From the NCBI RefSeq assembly GCF_000013865.1, contig NC_007948.1, positions 1,240,001 to 1,304,000 on the forward strand: a DNA stretch of 64,000 bases, given 5' to 3'. Under the pieces are notes generated by a model. That model saw only the letters and a list, made by a program, of their open reading frames with translations, was not told the origin of the DNA and ran no database searches. This document shows positions 40,090 through 48,509 of the stretch, piece after piece (the first letter of the stretch is position 1; each line of letters starts with the position of its first letter). Made by a program: the position numbers and the translations under genes. The stretch comes from Polaromonas sp. JS666 (lineage in GTDB: Bacteria > Pseudomonadota > Gammaproteobacteria > Burkholderiales > Burkholderiaceae_C).

Positions 40090-40845
40090 GTGAGTTTCCC
40101 GCTGATCACCGACCCGTTTTTCTACGTCGTGGCCGTCCCCGCGGTGCTGATGCTGGGCATCAGCAAAAGCGGTTTTGGCGCGGGCTTTGGATCTCTTGCG
40201 GTGCCGGTGATGGCGCTGGCCGTGACGGTACCGCAGGCTGCCGCGATCCTGATGCCGGTGCTGTTGCTGATGGACCTGCTGGGCCTGGCGGCCTTTCACA
40301 AGGATTTCGACTTCAAGTTCCTGCGTTTCCTGATTCCCTGTGGTCTGGTGGGTATCGTGGTGGGCGCGCTGCTCTTCAAGGCATTGGACGCCCGGATGGT
40401 GGCCGGCATTGTGGGTGTGTTCACGCTGTTGTTTCTGGCGCAGCGCCTGCTGTTTCCGCCCCGGCCCGACAGCCCGCCGCCGCCCCGGTGGCTGGGAGCC
40501 ATCCTGACGGCAACCTCGGGCTTCACGAGTTTTGTGGCGCACGCTGGCGGGCCGCCGCTGAGCGCCTATGTGATTCCGATGCGTCTGAGTCCGATCAAGT
40601 TCACCGCCACCATGGCGGCCTTCTTCTTTGTGATCAACCTCTCCAAATGGATTCCCTATGGCTTGCTGGGTCTGCTCGACTTGCGCAACATGGCCACCTC
40701 GCTGGTGCTCTTGCCCCTGGCGCCGGTCGGTGTGTGGATTGGTGTGCGTCTGGCCAGGCGCATCAGTCCGGTTCTTTTTTACCGGCTGCTGTATGTCGGC
40801 ATGTTGCTCACGGGCTGCAAGCTGGTCTGGGACGGATTGCGTTAG
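40090..40845 (+). CDS. TauE/SafE-family anion exporter
   Basis: A 251-residue membrane protein with about eight hydrophobic segments. Typical TauE/SafE features: LGISKSGFGAGFGSLAVPVM in the first repeat, TATSGFTSFVAHAGGPPLSAY in the second, each a glycine-rich half of the internal duplication. The start is taken as GTG at 40090 because the protein there begins VSFPLITDPFFYVVA; no ATG is available upstream without adding 47 residues of non-membrane sequence. Family members export sulfite, sulfoacetate or organic acids. Next to TctC-type proteins and pca genes it may move an organic acid. Confidence 0.8.
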   Translation: MSFPLITDPFFYVVAVPAVLMLGISKSGFGAGFGSLAVPVMALAVTVPQAAAILMPVLLLMDLLGLAAFHKDFDFKFLRFLIPCGLVGIVVGALLFKALDARMVAGIVGVFTLLFLAQRLLFPPRPDSPPPPRWLGAILTATSGFTSFVAHAGGPPLSAYVIPMRLSPIKFTATMAAFFFVINLSKWIPYGLLGLLDLRNMATSLVLLPLAPVGVWIGVRLARRISPVLFYRLLYVGMLLTGCKLVWDGLR

Positions 40846-41044
40846 CGGGTGTTAGCTGTGTTGGCGGTGTTGGCTGGTGCGTTGGGCAGGCCGCGCCACG
40901 CATGCCAATGGGTGGCAAGCCGCCACGGCGGTGGGTCCGATCTCCGGACTGATCGTCGATGCAGGCTAGAATCGTTTGCGTTTCGCAACGTATCTTTCGT
41001 CAGCATTTTTGCTTCGTTCTTATTGCGGTCCTCTCCATTCCCTC

Positions 41045-42931
41045 ATGAGTCTCAAGAAGCTAGGTCGATACGATCTCATCCGCGTGCTTGGCAAGGGCGC
41101 CATGGGTTTGGTATACGAGGGGCGCGATCCCAACCTGGACCGCCGGGTGGCGATCAAGACCATCAAGGTTGAGAACCTGTCGGAAGAGGAAGCCGCCGAT
41201 TACGAGGTGCGCTTTCGGACCGAAGCCCGCTCGGCGGCTCGCCTGCAGCACCCCAACATTGTCAGCGTGTACGACTCCGATCGCGATGGCGACATGGCTT
41301 ACCTGGTCATGGAATTTATCCACGGTGATGACCTCAAGCACCACATGGACCAGGGCAAGCTCTACACGCTGGCGCAAACCCTGGGCATCATGGGTGACCT
41401 GCTGTCGGCGCTGGACTATGCGCACCGGCAAAGCGTCGTTCACCGCGACATCAAGCCGGCCAACCTGCTGATCCAGGGCAATGGGCATGTCAAGCTCACC
41501 GATTTTGGTGTGGCCCGCATCCAGGATTCGAGCGATGCCACACGCACGCGGGGCACCATGGTGGGCACCCTGAAGTACATGTCGCCGGAGCAGGTCCAGG
41601 GCCGGCCGATTGATGCGCGGGCCGATCTGTTCGCCGCCGGCATCGTGCTGTACCAGCTGCTCACGGGCAAGCGGCCGTTTGACGGTGACACCGACTTCGT
41701 CATCATCCAGCAGATCGTTGGGCACGCCGCTGAGGCGCCGACCTCCTTCAACCCGAGATTACCCGCTGCGATCGACGCCGTGGTGGCCCGGGCGCTGGCC
41801 AAATCACCGTCCCAGCGTTTTTCAACCGCACGGGAATTCAATGCGGCCCTGCAGGCCGCCGCCCGCGAAGCGGCTGACCCGGCGGTGGTTCCGCCTGCAA
41901 GCCCGGCCGTGTCGGCCAGCAGTTCTACCTGGACGGGCACGCTGCACCCCGGCGAAGCGCTGGTGGGGTTGCAGTCGGGCACCAGCACCGACATTCCTAT
42001 CGTGACGCAGGAGCTCGAGCTGATCTACTGGAAAGAGATCAAGGACTCGAACGACGCCGAAGATATTCGGGGCTTCCTGAACAAATTTCCCGTCGGCATT
42101 TACGCTGACCTGGCACGCCGCCGCCTGAAGAAGCTCGGCGCGCTGGGGGGCGAGGATACAGATATCGGCCTGCGCTCCGACGTGGGCAAGCAGGCGATGC
42201 CGCTGTCTGCCACGCAACTCGACAAGACAGTGCCTGAGCCCAGACGGGGGAACGGCCGCATCGCCGACACGCTGCCGGGCGCCGTTGAGGGTAGCGCCCA
42301 AGCCGGGTCTGCGGCCACGGCCCGCAGCGCCGGGCCCCTGTCGATGGAGGAGCTCGCCGCCTCCGCACCGGCCGCCAGCGCTGCTCCCGCCGGCCTGATG
42401 TCCCGGCGTTCGACTTGGGCCATTGCGGCCATGGTGGTGCTGGCCGCCGGTATCGGGTTCAAGCTGGCATCGGGCCCGGGTGCCCGCGCACCCGCCCCTT
42501 CAGCCGCAGCCAGCACCGGTGCAGTCGTAGCGACAACGGCATCGCCGGAAGCTCCCCTCATGCCAGCCACGTCAGCCCAGAGCGTGCCAGCCGCAGCCGC
42601 GCAGCCAGAGGCAACCGGCCCGGCAGAAGCAGCCCCCGCGCCGGGTAGAACACGGGTAATTGACAAGCCGAGGCCGGCTCAGCAGGCTCAAGTAAAAACG
42701 CCAGTGGTCGAGGCCGCGCCCGCGCCCGCGCCCGCTCCTCAGCCGAGGCGGGATACGGCCGCCGTGGCCCCGGCGCACCCCAGGCAGTTTTGCGAAGGGC
42801 GCAATGCCGTGACCCTTGAGATCTGCATTGCCGTGCAATGCGCGCGGCCCATCTTCGCCAACCACCCGGTGTGTGTGGAGCGGCGCGCCCTGGAGCAGCG
42901 ACAGCGGGAGTCCGAGCAATCGCTCAGGTAG
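41045..42931 (+). CDS. Membrane-anchored Ser/Thr protein kinase (Hanks type)
   Basis: A 628-residue kinase. The kinase domain (about 8-270) has the glycine loop LGKGAMGLVYEG, the Lys in RRVAIKTIK, the catalytic loop VVHRDIKPANLL, DFGVARIQD and the P+1/APE-equivalent YMSPEQVQG, so it should be active. A segment around residues 335-375, LELIYWKEIKDSNDAEDIRG and FPVGIYADLARRRLKKLGAL, matches a helical repeat often found in caspase-like and signalling proteins. One membrane helix near 460-480 (STWAIAAMVVLAAGIGFKLA), then an Ala/Pro-rich outside part ending in a Cys-containing segment (FCEGRNAVTLEICIAVQCARP condensed). Signal and targets unknown. GTTCC-rich leader; ATG at 41045. Confidence 0.88.
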   Translation: MSLKKLGRYDLIRVLGKGAMGLVYEGRDPNLDRRVAIKTIKVENLSEEEAADYEVRFRTEARSAARLQHPNIVSVYDSDRDGDMAYLVMEFIHGDDLKHHMDQGKLYTLAQTLGIMGDLLSALDYAHRQSVVHRDIKPANLLIQGNGHVKLTDFGVARIQDSSDATRTRGTMVGTLKYMSPEQVQGRPIDARADLFAAGIVLYQLLTGKRPFDGDTDFVIIQQIVGHAAEAPTSFNPRLPAAIDAVVARALAKSPSQRFSTAREFNAALQAAAREAADPAVVPPASPAVSASSSTWTGTLHPGEALVGLQSGTSTDIPIVTQELELIYWKEIKDSNDAEDIRGFLNKFPVGIYADLARRRLKKLGALGGEDTDIGLRSDVGKQAMPLSATQLDKTVPEPRRGNGRIADTLPGAVEGSAQAGSAATARSAGPLSMEELAASAPAASAAPAGLMSRRSTWAIAAMVVLAAGIGFKLASGPGARAPAPSAAASTGAVVATTASPEAPLMPATSAQSVPAAAAQPEATGPAEAAPAPGRTRVIDKPRPAQQAQVKTPVVEAAPAPAPAPQPRRDTAAVAPAHPRQFCEGRNAVTLEICIAVQCARPIFANHPVCVERRALEQRQRESEQSLR

Positions 42932-43018
42932 TTTCTCGCCGCGGTGTGCTACAAAAACAGTAGCCACCTGTGATTGTTGATAAAAGGTCGCAGGGCTTTT
43001 TTATGGGGCTGTGAGCCG

Positions 43019-43330
43019 ATGTGCCCCATGCCGGCGAGTCGTCGCTCGGTCAGCCGTTTCGACCTTTCTTGCATCGTCGTCTCTGCAGTCAGCGCGGCCT
43101 GTGCCGGTTGGCAGCTTTGGCTGGCTGAGCGCTGGAGCCGGGCCGTGCTTTTGTCCCGCGGCCTGCTTCGTACATCCAGGCGCGCCGACGATGAAGTGGA
43201 CAACCCGGTGGTCAACCGCTTTCGCCTGCTGGTGCTGGCCGAAGCCGCGAGGGCTTCGCAGGGGGGGCCGGATCGGGTGCGGTTTGAGCAGGAGTTGTGC
43301 TATCGTTTTTATAGTTATTTCCCCAAATAG
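43019..43330 (+). CDS. Possible small hypothetical protein
   Basis: A 103-residue frame beginning MCPMPASRRS with one hydrophobic stretch (CIVVSAVSAACAGWQLWLA) and a C-terminal part FRLLVLAEAARASQ that could be helical. No family recognised. The 3' end runs through a GCTAT-N7-ATAGT palindrome in a different reading phase from the other copies, which weakens the case for coding. The 42932-43361 gap holds nothing else that I can support. Confidence 0.35.
   Translation: MCPMPASRRSVSRFDLSCIVVSAVSAACAGWQLWLAERWSRAVLLSRGLLRTSRRADDEVDNPVVNRFRLLVLAEAARASQGGPDRVRFEQELCYRFYSYFPK
43299..43315. repeat. Degenerate GCTAT-N7-ATAGT palindrome
   Basis: GCTATCGTTTTTATAGT, one mismatch from the family; it sits near the end of a doubtful small reading frame. 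Confidence 0.65.
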
Positions 43331-43361
43331 TTATTGGGGTAAAGCCATTTTTTCCTGAAAG

Positions 43362-45188
43362 TCAGCCGTGCCAGTCCTGGGGCCGGGGCTGCGCCGCTTG
43401 AGCGCGCTCCTGCGCCATTTGCTCTTCCAGTTGCAGCCGCCCCTGGGTGGCGACGGCGATGACCTTGGTGCGGTCCTTGCGGTGCGGGTACATCCGCTCG
43501 AACAATTCAAGGTTGTGCTGCCGAAAACGCATGGCGGCCTGCCGTGCTTCATGCGGCGGCTGGCCGAGCAGTTCCAGCACGGTGCGCGCGCTGCGCAGGC
43601 TGGACTCGAAGACCTCGCGCTCCACACGCATCACACCGCGGTCCCGCAGCGCATTCCAGTGCGTCACGTCATGCGCGCGGGCCACGATCTCCAGGTTCGG
43701 GAAGTGCTCCTTCGCCAGGTCCACGATCTTCAGCGACTGCTCCATGCTGTCGACCGCCAGCACCAGAATTCTGGCGCTGGCGGCGCCGGCCGTGCGCAGC
43801 AGGTCCAGCCGTGTGGCATCGCCGTAAAAGACGCGGTAACCGAAGGCCCGCACGGTTTCCACCATGTCGGCGTCGTGCTCCAGCACCGTCGCCGGAATGC
43901 CTTGCGCCAGCAGCATGCGGCCGACGATCTGGCCGTAGCGGCCAAAGCCGGCAATGATGATGGAGGCCTGCTGCGGCTCGGAGATTTCTTCGAGCTGCGG
44001 CGTGCTGCAGTTGGCCCAGCGCGGCAGCAGCAGCTTGTCGACAGCCACCAGCAGGAGGGGGCTGATCAGCATGGACAGCGCCACCGCGCCGATCAGCAGC
44101 GAGGCGGTTTCGGCGGAAAACACCTGCGCGCCCGCCGCGGCCTGGAATACCACGAAGGCAAATTCACCGCCTTGCGCCAGCAGCACCGTGAACACCGGGC
44201 GCTCCTGGTAGGGCAGCTTCATGCGCCAGGCCAGGCCGTAGATCACCGCCAGCTTCAGGCCCAGGAAGCCCAGCAGAATGGCCGCCATCAGGCCGGGCGA
44301 TTTCCACAGCACGCCAAAGTCGATGCTCATGCCCACCGCGATGAAAAACAGGCCCAGCAGCAAACCCTTGAAGGGTTCGATGTCGGTTTCCAGTTCGCGC
44401 CGGTATTCGCTTTCCGCGAGCAGCACGCCGGCCAGAAAAGCACCCAGCGCCATGGACAGGCCGACCAGCTGCATCAGCGCGGCAATGCCGACCACCAGCA
44501 GCAGCGATGCGGCCGTGAAGATCTCGGGTGTGCCGCTGTTGGCGATCCAGCGCAGCAGCGGGCGCAGCAGCAACCGGCCGCCGAGAATGATGCCGCCGAT
44601 GACTGCTATGATTTTAAGAGCTTCAATCGCTCGATGTGATTGGGCTGCGGCCTCGTTTTCGCCGGCCACCGCACCCAGCAGCGGCAGCAGCGCCAGAATC
44701 GGGATGGCCGCAACGTCCTGGAACAGCAAAATGGAAAACCCGGCCTGCCCGCTGGACGTGGGCAGCAGGTTGCGCTCGCCCATGGACTGCAGCGCGATCG
44801 CGGTGGACGACAGCGCCAGGCCCAGGCCGGCCACCAGCGCCGTCTGCCAGCCCACGCCAAACAGCATGGCCGCGCCGGTCAGCAGGGCGGCGCAGCCGAG
44901 CACCTGCGCGCTGCCCCAGCCAAAGATGGGGCGGCGCAAATTCCACAGGCGCTGGGGCTCCAGTTCCAGGCCGACCAGAAACAGCATCAGCACCACGCCA
45001 AATTCGGCGAAGTGAAGAATGTCCTGGACATTGGTGACCAGGCCCATGCCCCAGGGGCCGATGGCAATGCCCGCGGCCAGGTAGCCAATGATGGAGCCCA
45101 GGCCGAATTTCTTGGCCAGCGGCACGGCGACAACGGCAGCTGCCAGGTAGATGAAGCTGTTGGTAAGCCAGGCGGGGGCGTGTTCCAT
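43362..45188 (-). CDS. KefB/KefC-type potassium:proton antiporter
   Basis: A 608-residue CPA2-family transporter. About 12 membrane segments (residues 10-385) include the family start FIYLAAAVVAVPLAKKFGLG and GLGLALSSTAIALQ and the pore segment FLVGLELEPQRLW-NLR; a C-terminal RCK/TrkA-N domain begins IIIAGFGRYGQIVGRMLLAQ, a Rossmann nucleotide-binding motif with GxGxxG, near residue 405. This architecture is that of glutathione-gated K+ efflux systems. The gene overlaps the upstream KefF-like gene by one base (TAATG). The in-gene palindrome at 44605 encodes EALKIIAV and appears to be an insertion in a loop. Confidence 0.88.
   Translation of the reverse strand: MEHAPAWLTNSFIYLAAAVVAVPLAKKFGLGSIIGYLAAGIAIGPWGMGLVTNVQDILHFAEFGVVLMLFLVGLELEPQRLWNLRRPIFGWGSAQVLGCAALLTGAAMLFGVGWQTALVAGLGLALSSTAIALQSMGERNLLPTSSGQAGFSILLFQDVAAIPILALLPLLGAVAGENEAAAQSHRAIEALKIIAVIGGIILGGRLLLRPLLRWIANSGTPEIFTAASLLLVVGIAALMQLVGLSMALGAFLAGVLLAESEYRRELETDIEPFKGLLLGLFFIAVGMSIDFGVLWKSPGLMAAILLGFLGLKLAVIYGLAWRMKLPYQERPVFTVLLAQGGEFAFVVFQAAAGAQVFSAETASLLIGAVALSMLISPLLLVAVDKLLLPRWANCSTPQLEEISEPQQASIIIAGFGRYGQIVGRMLLAQGIPATVLEHDADMVETVRAFGYRVFYGDATRLDLLRTAGAASARILVLAVDSMEQSLKIVDLAKEHFPNLEIVARAHDVTHWNALRDRGVMRVEREVFESSLRSARTVLELLGQPPHEARQAAMRFRQHNLELFERMYPHRKDRTKVIAVATQGRLQLEEQMAQERAQAAQPRPQDWHG
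44605..44621. repeat. GCTAT-N7-AGAGC palindrome in the KefC-like gene
   Basis: GCTATGATTTTAAGAGC followed by TTCAAT, one mismatch in the right arm. Coding-strand reading gives A-L-K-I-I-A in the same phase as the other in-gene copies. Confidence 0.75.
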
Positions 45189-45916
45189 TAGCGGGTGGCT
45201 CCCACGTTCGTCGTTGTACCTGCGTCCTTGCTTTCCGGGTCCGCTTCGATGCTGGCCTCGTCCCTGGGCAAGCGGTCTTTCATGGGCACCGCGCAGGCGG
45301 GGTATTGCTCAAGCTCTTCGAGTTCGGGCCAGTCGGGGTAACTTTGCAGGCGCTGGCTGAAGGTGGCCAGGTGCTGGGCAACGACTTCCGTGCTGACCCG
45401 ATGCGCAGCGTGCAGCACCATGGGCGGCAAGAACCGCATGCCGCACAGGATGGCGCTTTGCTCGTAGGGCGGCAGGAAAGCATCGAAAAAATAGCGGTTG
45501 TAGCCTTGCGGATGGTAGGAAGTCTCCGGCCCGCCGGTGGTCGCCACCAGCCATAAATCCTTGCCTTCCAGGGCGTGTCCGCCCTGGCCATAGGCCCAGC
45601 CATACGTCAACACATCGTCCAGCCAGAGCTTTTGCAGGGCGGGCATCGAGTACCACTGGATGGGGTGCAGCAGCACCACCAACCGGGCCTGCTCCAGCGC
45701 GGCCTGCTCCCGGGCGACGTCAATGGCGTAGTCGGGGTAGCTCGAATACAGGTCTTGCACCTGCACGCGCGGCAGCGTCTTCGCGGCCTCCATCAGGGGG
45801 CGATTCACGCGCGATTCACGCCACGCCGGATGAGCCGCGATGACGTAGATGTCGGTATTCGCAGCCTGACTGCTGGCGTTGTCCGCCCTGTGAGCGTTTG
45901 TGAGAACGGTGTCCAT
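45188..45916 (-). CDS. KefF-like NAD(P)H:quinone oxidoreductase subunit
   Basis: A 242-residue flavodoxin-fold protein. IYVIAAHPAWRESRVNRPLM contains the phosphate-binding loop, LLHPIQWYSMPALQKLWLDD and TYGWAYGQGGHALEGKDLWL are typical of the KefF/KefG/NQO group that binds FMN and activates KefB/C. A disordered acidic C-terminus (about 205-242) is extra. The gene is directly upstream of and coupled to the antiporter gene, the standard kefF-kefC layout. Start at 45916; an ATG 24 bases earlier is an alternative. Confidence 0.85.
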   Translation of the reverse strand: MDTVLTNAHRADNASSQAANTDIYVIAAHPAWRESRVNRPLMEAAKTLPRVQVQDLYSSYPDYAIDVAREQAALEQARLVVLLHPIQWYSMPALQKLWLDDVLTYGWAYGQGGHALEGKDLWLVATTGGPETSYHPQGYNRYFFDAFLPPYEQSAILCGMRFLPPMVLHAAHRVSTEVVAQHLATFSQRLQSYPDWPELEELEQYPACAVPMKDRLPRDEASIEADPESKDAGTTTNVGATR

Positions 45917-45989
45917 GCCGTTACCATAGCGGAAAAGCAAGCAGTGAACTTACGCTTGGGTAAGTTCTTCAGCACCAGAGGAGAGTTGT

Positions 45990-46607
45990 ATGCCCGTGGT
46001 CGTGATTGCCAATCCAAAGGGGGGCGTCGGCAAGTCGACGTTGGCCACCAATATTGCCGGCTACCATGCGTCGCAGGGCCATGCGGTGATGCTCGGGGAC
46101 GCCGACCGGCAACAGTCCTCGCGGCTGTGGCTGGGCTTGCGTCCGCCCGCTGCGCGCCCCGTCGCGACCTGGGACCTGAATGCTGACCTGATTGCCAGAC
46201 CGCCGCGGGGAACCACCCATGTGGTGCTGGACACACCGGCCGGTCTGAACGGCTGGCGTTTCAACGACATCGTCAAGCTGGCCGACAAGGTCATCGTGCC
46301 GCTGCAGCCCAGCGTGTTTGATATTTTCGCCACGCGCGCCTTTCTGGATCAACTGGCCGAGCACCGCCATGCCGGCAAGATGCAGGTGGGCGTCATCGGC
46401 ATGCGGGTGGACGCCCGCACGATTGCCGCCGACAAGCTGCGCGACTTTGTCGAAGGCCTGGGGCTGCCGGTGCTGGGTTATCTGCGGGACACGCAAAACT
46501 ACATCCATCTGGCCGCCCGGGGACTGAGCCTGTTTGACGTGGCGCCCAGCCGGGTCGACAAGGACCTGGAGCAGTGGCAGGGCGTCTGCCGCTGGCTCGA
46601 CGAGTAG
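45990..46607 (+). CDS. Orphan ParA-type ATPase
   Basis: A 205-residue P-loop ATPase of the ParA/MinD superfamily. The deviant Walker A NPKGGVGKST (signature Lys before GGVGK) is at residues 8-17, the Walker A' region LGDADRQQSS near 38 and Walker B HVVLDTPAG near 80. It is shorter than chromosomal ParA and has no ParB neighbour, so it may place something other than DNA, for example a cell envelope or storage complex. GAGGAGAG lies before the ATG. Transcribed away from the KefF-like gene. Confidence 0.85.
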   Translation: MPVVVIANPKGGVGKSTLATNIAGYHASQGHAVMLGDADRQQSSRLWLGLRPPAARPVATWDLNADLIARPPRGTTHVVLDTPAGLNGWRFNDIVKLADKVIVPLQPSVFDIFATRAFLDQLAEHRHAGKMQVGVIGMRVDARTIAADKLRDFVEGLGLPVLGYLRDTQNYIHLAARGLSLFDVAPSRVDKDLEQWQGVCRWLDE

Positions 46608-46678
46608 GCGGGCAGGCGGGGAGGGGGCTTGTCGCTGATCCGACAAGCACGGCCCCTTGCAGCCGCTAAAGTCGGGCC

Positions 46679-47134
46679 ATGAAGACCTTTCAAACCCTGT
46701 CCGAACTGGCGGCCTGTACCGGCCAGGAAGTCGCTGTCAGCGAGTGGCTCACCATCACGCAGCAGCAGGTCAACCTGTTTGCCGAGGCCACGGGCGACCA
46801 CCAGTGGATCCACGTTGACCCCGAAAAGGCCGCGACCGGCCCCTTCGGCGGACCCATCGCACACGGTTTCCTGACGCTGTCGCTGCTGCCGCAGTTTTTT
46901 GAGTCATCGTTCGAGATCATTGGCTCGCGCATGGGCGTGAACTACGGCCTGAACAAGGTGCGTTTCACGGCTCCCGTGCCCGTGGGCAGCCGCCTGCGTG
47001 CCCGCATGAAGCTGCTGGCGGCCGAGCCGATCGACAACGCCGGCATGCAGATGACCTGGGAGGTAACGGTGGAGCGCGAAGGCTCGGCCAAGCCGGTGTG
47101 CGTGGCCGAATCACTGGTGCGGCGTTACCCCTGA
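46679..47134 (+). CDS. MaoC-like (R)-specific enoyl-CoA hydratase
   Basis: A 151-residue hot-dog fold hydratase. The catalytic motif FAEATGDHQWIHVDPEKAAT with Asp and His is followed by GPFGGPIAHGFLTLSLLPQF, the hydratase-2 signature; NYGLNKVRFTAPVPVGSRLR matches the NodN-like branch. Hydrates trans-2-enoyl-CoA to (R)-3-hydroxyacyl-CoA, so it can feed PHA synthesis, though it is not near phaC. It overlaps the convergent tRNA methyltransferase gene by 10 bases. Confidence 0.9.
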   Translation: MKTFQTLSELAACTGQEVAVSEWLTITQQQVNLFAEATGDHQWIHVDPEKAATGPFGGPIAHGFLTLSLLPQFFESSFEIIGSRMGVNYGLNKVRFTAPVPVGSRLRARMKLLAAEPIDNAGMQMTWEVTVEREGSAKPVCVAESLVRRYP

Positions 47135-47619
47135 TCGGCGGCGGCTGGATGGTGTGACCCGGCGAAACCGTTCTGGCGCCAGGCCTCAAACACCGTCACC
47201 GCGACGGTGTTGGACAAATTGAGGCTGCGCTGGCCGGGCTGCATGGGCACCCTCAGGCGCTGGGCCATCGGAAAGGATTCCCGTACGTCAGGCGCCAGGC
47301 CCCGGGTTTCAGCGCCAAACACCAGCCAGTCACCCGGCAGGAAACGCATGTCGTACACGCTGCCGGCGCCATGCGTCGTCATGGCGAAGAGCCGTCCGGC
47401 GGGCGGCCGCTGGCTGTCCAGCAGCGCCTGCCAGCTCGCATGGCGCAGCACTTGGGCGTACTCGTGATAATCCAGCCCGGCGCGCCGCATGTGCTTGTCG
47501 TCCATCGAAAAGCCCAAGGGCTCCACCAGATGAAGACGGCAACCCGTGTTGGCCGCCAGGCGAATCACGTTGCCCGTATTGGGCGGAATTTCAGGCTCGA
47601 CGAGAACAATATTGAACAT
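47125..47619 (-). CDS. trmL: tRNA (cytidine/uridine-2'-O-)-methyltransferase TrmL
   Basis: A 164-residue SPOUT-class enzyme methylating the wobble base of tRNA-Leu. The start MFNIVLVEPEIPPNTGNVIR is diagnostic of TrmL; LVEPLGFSMDDKHMRRAGLDY, WLVFGAETRGLAPDV (knot SAM site) and the final NLSNTVAVTVFEAWRQ with the catalytic Asn are present. Start at 47619; the frame upstream would add 19 residues derived from a dispersed repeat. Short for TrmL by nothing: complete. Confidence 0.93.
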   Translation of the reverse strand: MFNIVLVEPEIPPNTGNVIRLAANTGCRLHLVEPLGFSMDDKHMRRAGLDYHEYAQVLRHASWQALLDSQRPPAGRLFAMTTHGAGSVYDMRFLPGDWLVFGAETRGLAPDVRESFPMAQRLRVPMQPGQRSLNLSNTVAVTVFEAWRQNGFAGSHHPAAADQG

Positions 47620-47640
47620 GGCTGAATTGTCGTTGCTAGC

Positions 47641-47675
47641 CGGGTACGACACGCAGTGAGCGAACGTGGGGGCCA
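47641..47675 (-). repeat. Partial GCCCCCACG-type dispersed repeat
   Basis: On the minus strand it starts GGCCCCCACGTTCGCTCACTG two bases after the comF stop codon and ends within about 30 bases, a truncated copy of the elements at 28899, 33012 and 57103. Confidence 0.75.
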
Positions 47676-48458
47676 TTACTCCGTGCGCGCCAGCACCACC
47701 GCCGTGATGTGGGCAGCACCGGCTTCGCGCAGGGCCCGGGCGGCGGTGAACAGCGAGGCACCGCTGGTCATCACGTCATCGACCAGCAGCACGCGCCGGC
47801 CTTCCAGCTCGCCCACGCGCAGCGGATCGACCAGAAAGGCTCCCTCGACATTCGCCAGCCGGGCCTCGCGCTTGAGCTCGCTTTGCGGGCGCGTGTCCCT
47901 GACGCGCAGCAGCAGGCGCGCATCGGCCCGGCCTGTGGTCCGCGACTGCCGGGCCAGCGCGCTGGCCAGTTCCCAGGCCTGGTTGAATCCCCGCTTTTGC
48001 AGCCGTGCTGACGACAGCGGCACCGGCACAATCCAGTCGCTGGCCTGCAGGTCCTCCAGTACCTGCAGCACGCCGGGCGTCTGCAGCAGCATGTCCGCAA
48101 AGAAAGCGGCCCAGCCGGGCTGCGCGCCAAATTTGTAGCCGGCAATCAGCGTCGACCAGGGGTAGGCATACGGCACCGCCGCCAGCGCCCCATCCAGCGG
48201 CGGCCGCTGGCGTACGCAACTGCCACACGCGCGGGGACCGCTTCTCAAACCCATGGACAGGTCGGCCGGCAGGGTCAGCGCGCAGCCGGCGCAGCGATGC
48301 TGCACCGGCGCAAAACGCGCCTGGCAGGGCTGGCACACCTGGCGCGCCGGCCAACTGCGGCAGACTGCGCACTGGCTGACCAGGCCAGGTAGCCGCGGCA
48401 GCGACAAAGGCTGGAAAAAACGGGTAAATAAACGGGAGGAGGGCGAGCGTGCAGACAC
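47676..48458 (-). CDS. comF: ComF-family phosphoribosyltransferase-like protein
   Basis: A protein of about 260 residues of the ComF/GntX type. The N-terminal zinc-finger-like cysteines are CAVCRSWPARQVCQPC, with further Cys in RCAGC and CGSC; the C-terminal type I PRTase domain has VVPVPLSSARLQKRGFNQAWELA in parts and the PRPP loop VLLVDDVMTSGAS. Needed for natural transformation in some species. The start is not clear: no suitable ATG exists upstream without overlapping the divergent bioC gene, so GTG at 48458 is chosen. Confidence 0.85.
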   Translation of the reverse strand: MSARSPSSRLFTRFFQPLSLPRLPGLVSQCAVCRSWPARQVCQPCQARFAPVQHRCAGCALTLPADLSMGLRSGPRACGSCVRQRPPLDGALAAVPYAYPWSTLIAGYKFGAQPGWAAFFADMLLQTPGVLQVLEDLQASDWIVPVPLSSARLQKRGFNQAWELASALARQSRTTGRADARLLLRVRDTRPQSELKREARLANVEGAFLVDPLRVGELEGRRVLLVDDVMTSGASLFTAARALREAGAAHITAVVLARTE

Positions 48459-48509
48459 CGTGTCAATATACTCGCGTACCTTTCTGCGCACCGCATTGAC
48501 CTCCTGCCC

